Assembly: GCA_039182715.1 (NCBI GenBank)
Contig: JBCDBY010000268.1
Location: 1 to 6,491, forward strand
DNA length: 6,491 nucleotides
Direction of reading: 5' to 3'
DNA from: JBCDBY01 sp039182715
GTDB taxonomy: Bacteria; Planctomycetota; PLA2
The position numbers were made by a program, and so were the translations under genes. How positions within the stretch are numbered: the first letter of the stretch is position 1; the number at the start of each line of letters is the position of its first letter. A model generated the notes under the pieces. That model saw only the letters and a program-made list of their open reading frames with translations, did not search any database and had not been told where the DNA came from. Shown one piece after another: positions 5,472 to 6,491 of the stretch.

Positions 5472-6053
5472 ATGCGTTGGGTCACGGTCCTCCTGGTCGC
5501 CGCGGTCCTGTGCGGCTGCGCGCAGACCGAGGATTTGAGGCAAGTCCAAGAAGCGATCGAATCCGTCATCCGGACGAGTTTCGAGCTCAATGCGCGCGAG
5601 CGCCAGGGCGACGAGCCGGAACTCCGGACCGTCCCGAACGACCCCGGCCACCTCGTGGTCGTCGCCGGCGTGGGTGAGCAACGGCACTACTTCTCCGAGG
5701 ATCTGCAGTGCACGTACGTCTTCGGATCCTATGACGTGAACGGCGAGATCCTGGAGGCGCGCATCATCGGCGCATACGCGGGTCCGCCGCCCTACCGTGG
5801 GGGCAAACTCGAGCTGTATCCGCCGCCGGCGATCCTGCTGGTGGAGGCGCCGAAGAACTGGTCGGTCGTCGTGAAGGAAGCGAAGGGAAGCTACGCCGCC
5901 ACGTCGTCGCGGCAGGCGGAGCCCCGGCGATTCGAACTGCAGGTCGGCCGCTACCTCGTGCAGCGTCGGAACGCCTTCCTCTGGTTCGACGGCAAAGCGC
6001 ATTCGATCGAACTCGAAGCGGGCTGCAAGACGACACTACGACTCGATCGGTAG
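5472..6053 (+). CDS. Predicted lipoprotein of unknown function
   Basis: This 193-residue protein has a clear lipoprotein signal, MRWVTVLLVAAVLCGC, with a canonical L-C-G-C lipobox and the lipidated cysteine at residue 16. After a short helical segment (about 19-40, EDLRQVQEAIESVIRTSFEL) the rest looks like alternating beta strands and Pro/Gly turns, for example YVFGSYDVNGEILEARIIGAY and KLELYPPPAILLVEAP, ending in a strand-rich tail (FELQVGRYLVQRRNAFLWF). Two cysteines in the mature part lie near residues 80 and 185 and could form a disulfide. I do not recognise the family. The ATG is chosen for the signal peptide; no strong Shine-Dalgarno is visible. It lies 69 bases before a secreted-protein gene on the same strand and diverges from the TPR lipoprotein. 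Probably inner- or outer-membrane anchored, facing the periplasm. Confidence 0.78.
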   Translation: MRWVTVLLVAAVLCGCAQTEDLRQVQEAIESVIRTSFELNARERQGDEPELRTVPNDPGHLVVVAGVGEQRHYFSEDLQCTYVFGSYDVNGEILEARIIGAYAGPPPYRGGKLELYPPPAILLVEAPKNWSVVVKEAKGSYAATSSRQAEPRRFELQVGRYLVQRRNAFLWFDGKAHSIELEAGCKTTLRLDR

Positions 6054-6107
6054 CCAACGACGCAGGGCTTCGCGGTACGCTGGGCCTGGACGCAGCTTGT
6101 TGCGGAC

Positions 6108-6114
6108 AGGAGGA
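6108..6114 (+). promoter_or_regulatory. Shine-Dalgarno of the right-edge secreted protein
   Basis: AGGAGGA followed by an 8-base spacer (AGAAAACC) precedes the ATG at 6123. This is the clearest ribosome site on the plus strand of the window. It supports the start of a gene that has no stop codon inside the window. Confidence 0.75.
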
Positions 6115-6122
6115 AGAAAACC

Positions 6123-6491
6123 ATGCGCATCGTTCCCTTGGCTCTCCTGGTGATGGGCTTCAGCATTCTGCTGGCCCGGAGCACGCCGGCCCAAGACGGC
6201 ATTCTCGCCCGCGCCTCGAACGAGTACCGCGCCCATCCCGTGGCCGCCGTCTCGACCCAGGTCCCCGCCGGAGCTCGCTACCAGGTGATCCAGATGTACG
6301 ACATCGGGACCGACATCACCGTTGCCTTTCGAGTCGACTCCTTCGAAGGCCGCGTTTACCAGTTCTGCCGACACGAGGGAGGCTGGGTCGAAGAGACGAT
6401 CAAGAGCCGCCCCGTTCTGGCCGACGCAAACAAGCCGCGATTCCAGCTCGTGGTGTCCGACGTCCCGCCGTGCTTCTGGCTCCTGATGGAC
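6123..6491 (+). CDS. Predicted secreted protein of unknown function (3' truncated)
   Basis: The frame is open from ATG 6123 to the window edge, giving 123 visible residues. The N-terminus MRIVPLALLVMGFSILLARS followed by TPAQD looks like a cleavable signal peptide, with likely cleavage after T-P-A around residue 23. The mature part is soluble and beta-rich (RYQVIQMYDIGTDITVAFRV, then EGRVYQFCRHEGGWVEE). It has two visible cysteines, in QFCRH and PPCFW. No family is recognised. The strong AGGAGGA ribosome site 8 bases upstream supports the start. It follows an unrecognised lipoprotein by 69 bases on the same strand; a shared transcript is possible but not shown. Confidence 0.75.
   Translation, partial: MRIVPLALLVMGFSILLARSTPAQDGILARASNEYRAHPVAAVSTQVPAGARYQVIQMYDIGTDITVAFRVDSFEGRVYQFCRHEGGWVEETIKSRPVLADANKPRFQLVVSDVPPCFWLLMD

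Noticed and set aside
5379..6002. N-terminal extension of the TPR lipoprotein frame up to 6002
   Set aside because: The extension runs antisense through the lipoprotein gene at 5472-6053 and would bury the lipoprotein signal peptide that starts at 5378.

Overview
The window is a dense, GC-rich bacterial segment with seven protein genes that have clear starts or ends inside it, plus a 3'-truncated gene at the right edge. Two predicted lipoproteins with lipoboxes and one predicted secreted protein point to a diderm (Gram-negative) cell. The Asp-rich FG-GAP/VCBS repeat protein and the gene style would fit Planctomycetota or a similar uncultured high-GC lineage, but nothing here fixes the taxon. 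No RNA genes, CRISPR arrays, insertion sequences or origins were seen.

Layout. Positions 1-492 (+) hold the C-terminal half of a TauE/SafE-type anion exporter. A second anion transporter of the SLC13/DASS family follows at 503-2110 (+), with an unusual extracytoplasmic insertion after its first membrane helix. It converges, with one base between stops, on a minus-strand block read right to left: a TPR lipoprotein (5378-4767), a secreted FG-GAP/VCBS repeat protein (4707-3364), a SIMPL/DUF541 protein (3347-2661) and a DHFR/RibD-C-like reductase (2630-2112). The gaps in this block are 59, 16 and 30 bases, so it may be one transcript. Divergent from the block, and separated by a 93-base intergenic region, are an unrecognised lipoprotein (5472-6053, +) and a partial secreted protein (6123 to the edge, +).

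Main finding. The FG-GAP/VCBS gene carries an in-frame TGA at 4383-4381 (codon 109 of 448). The reading frame is otherwise uninterrupted. The half before the TGA supplies the signal peptide and the first repeat; the half after it supplies four more repeats and a helical tail. Immediately 3' of the TGA on the coding strand is a two-part stem-loop with an 8-bp upper helix, a 5-base loop AGUUC and a 6-bp lower helix. It has the geometry of a bacterial SECIS element, with a G at loop position 2 and the loop starting 19 bases after the UGA. TGA is used as a normal stop by two neighbouring genes, so the genetic code is not globally altered. The most interesting reading is a selenoprotein: a five-repeat FG-GAP/VCBS protein with a Sec109-Cys110 pair, which I do not recognise as a described selenoprotein family. 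A nonsense mutation, a sequencing error, or two coupled genes remain possible. The selenocysteine machinery is not in the window.
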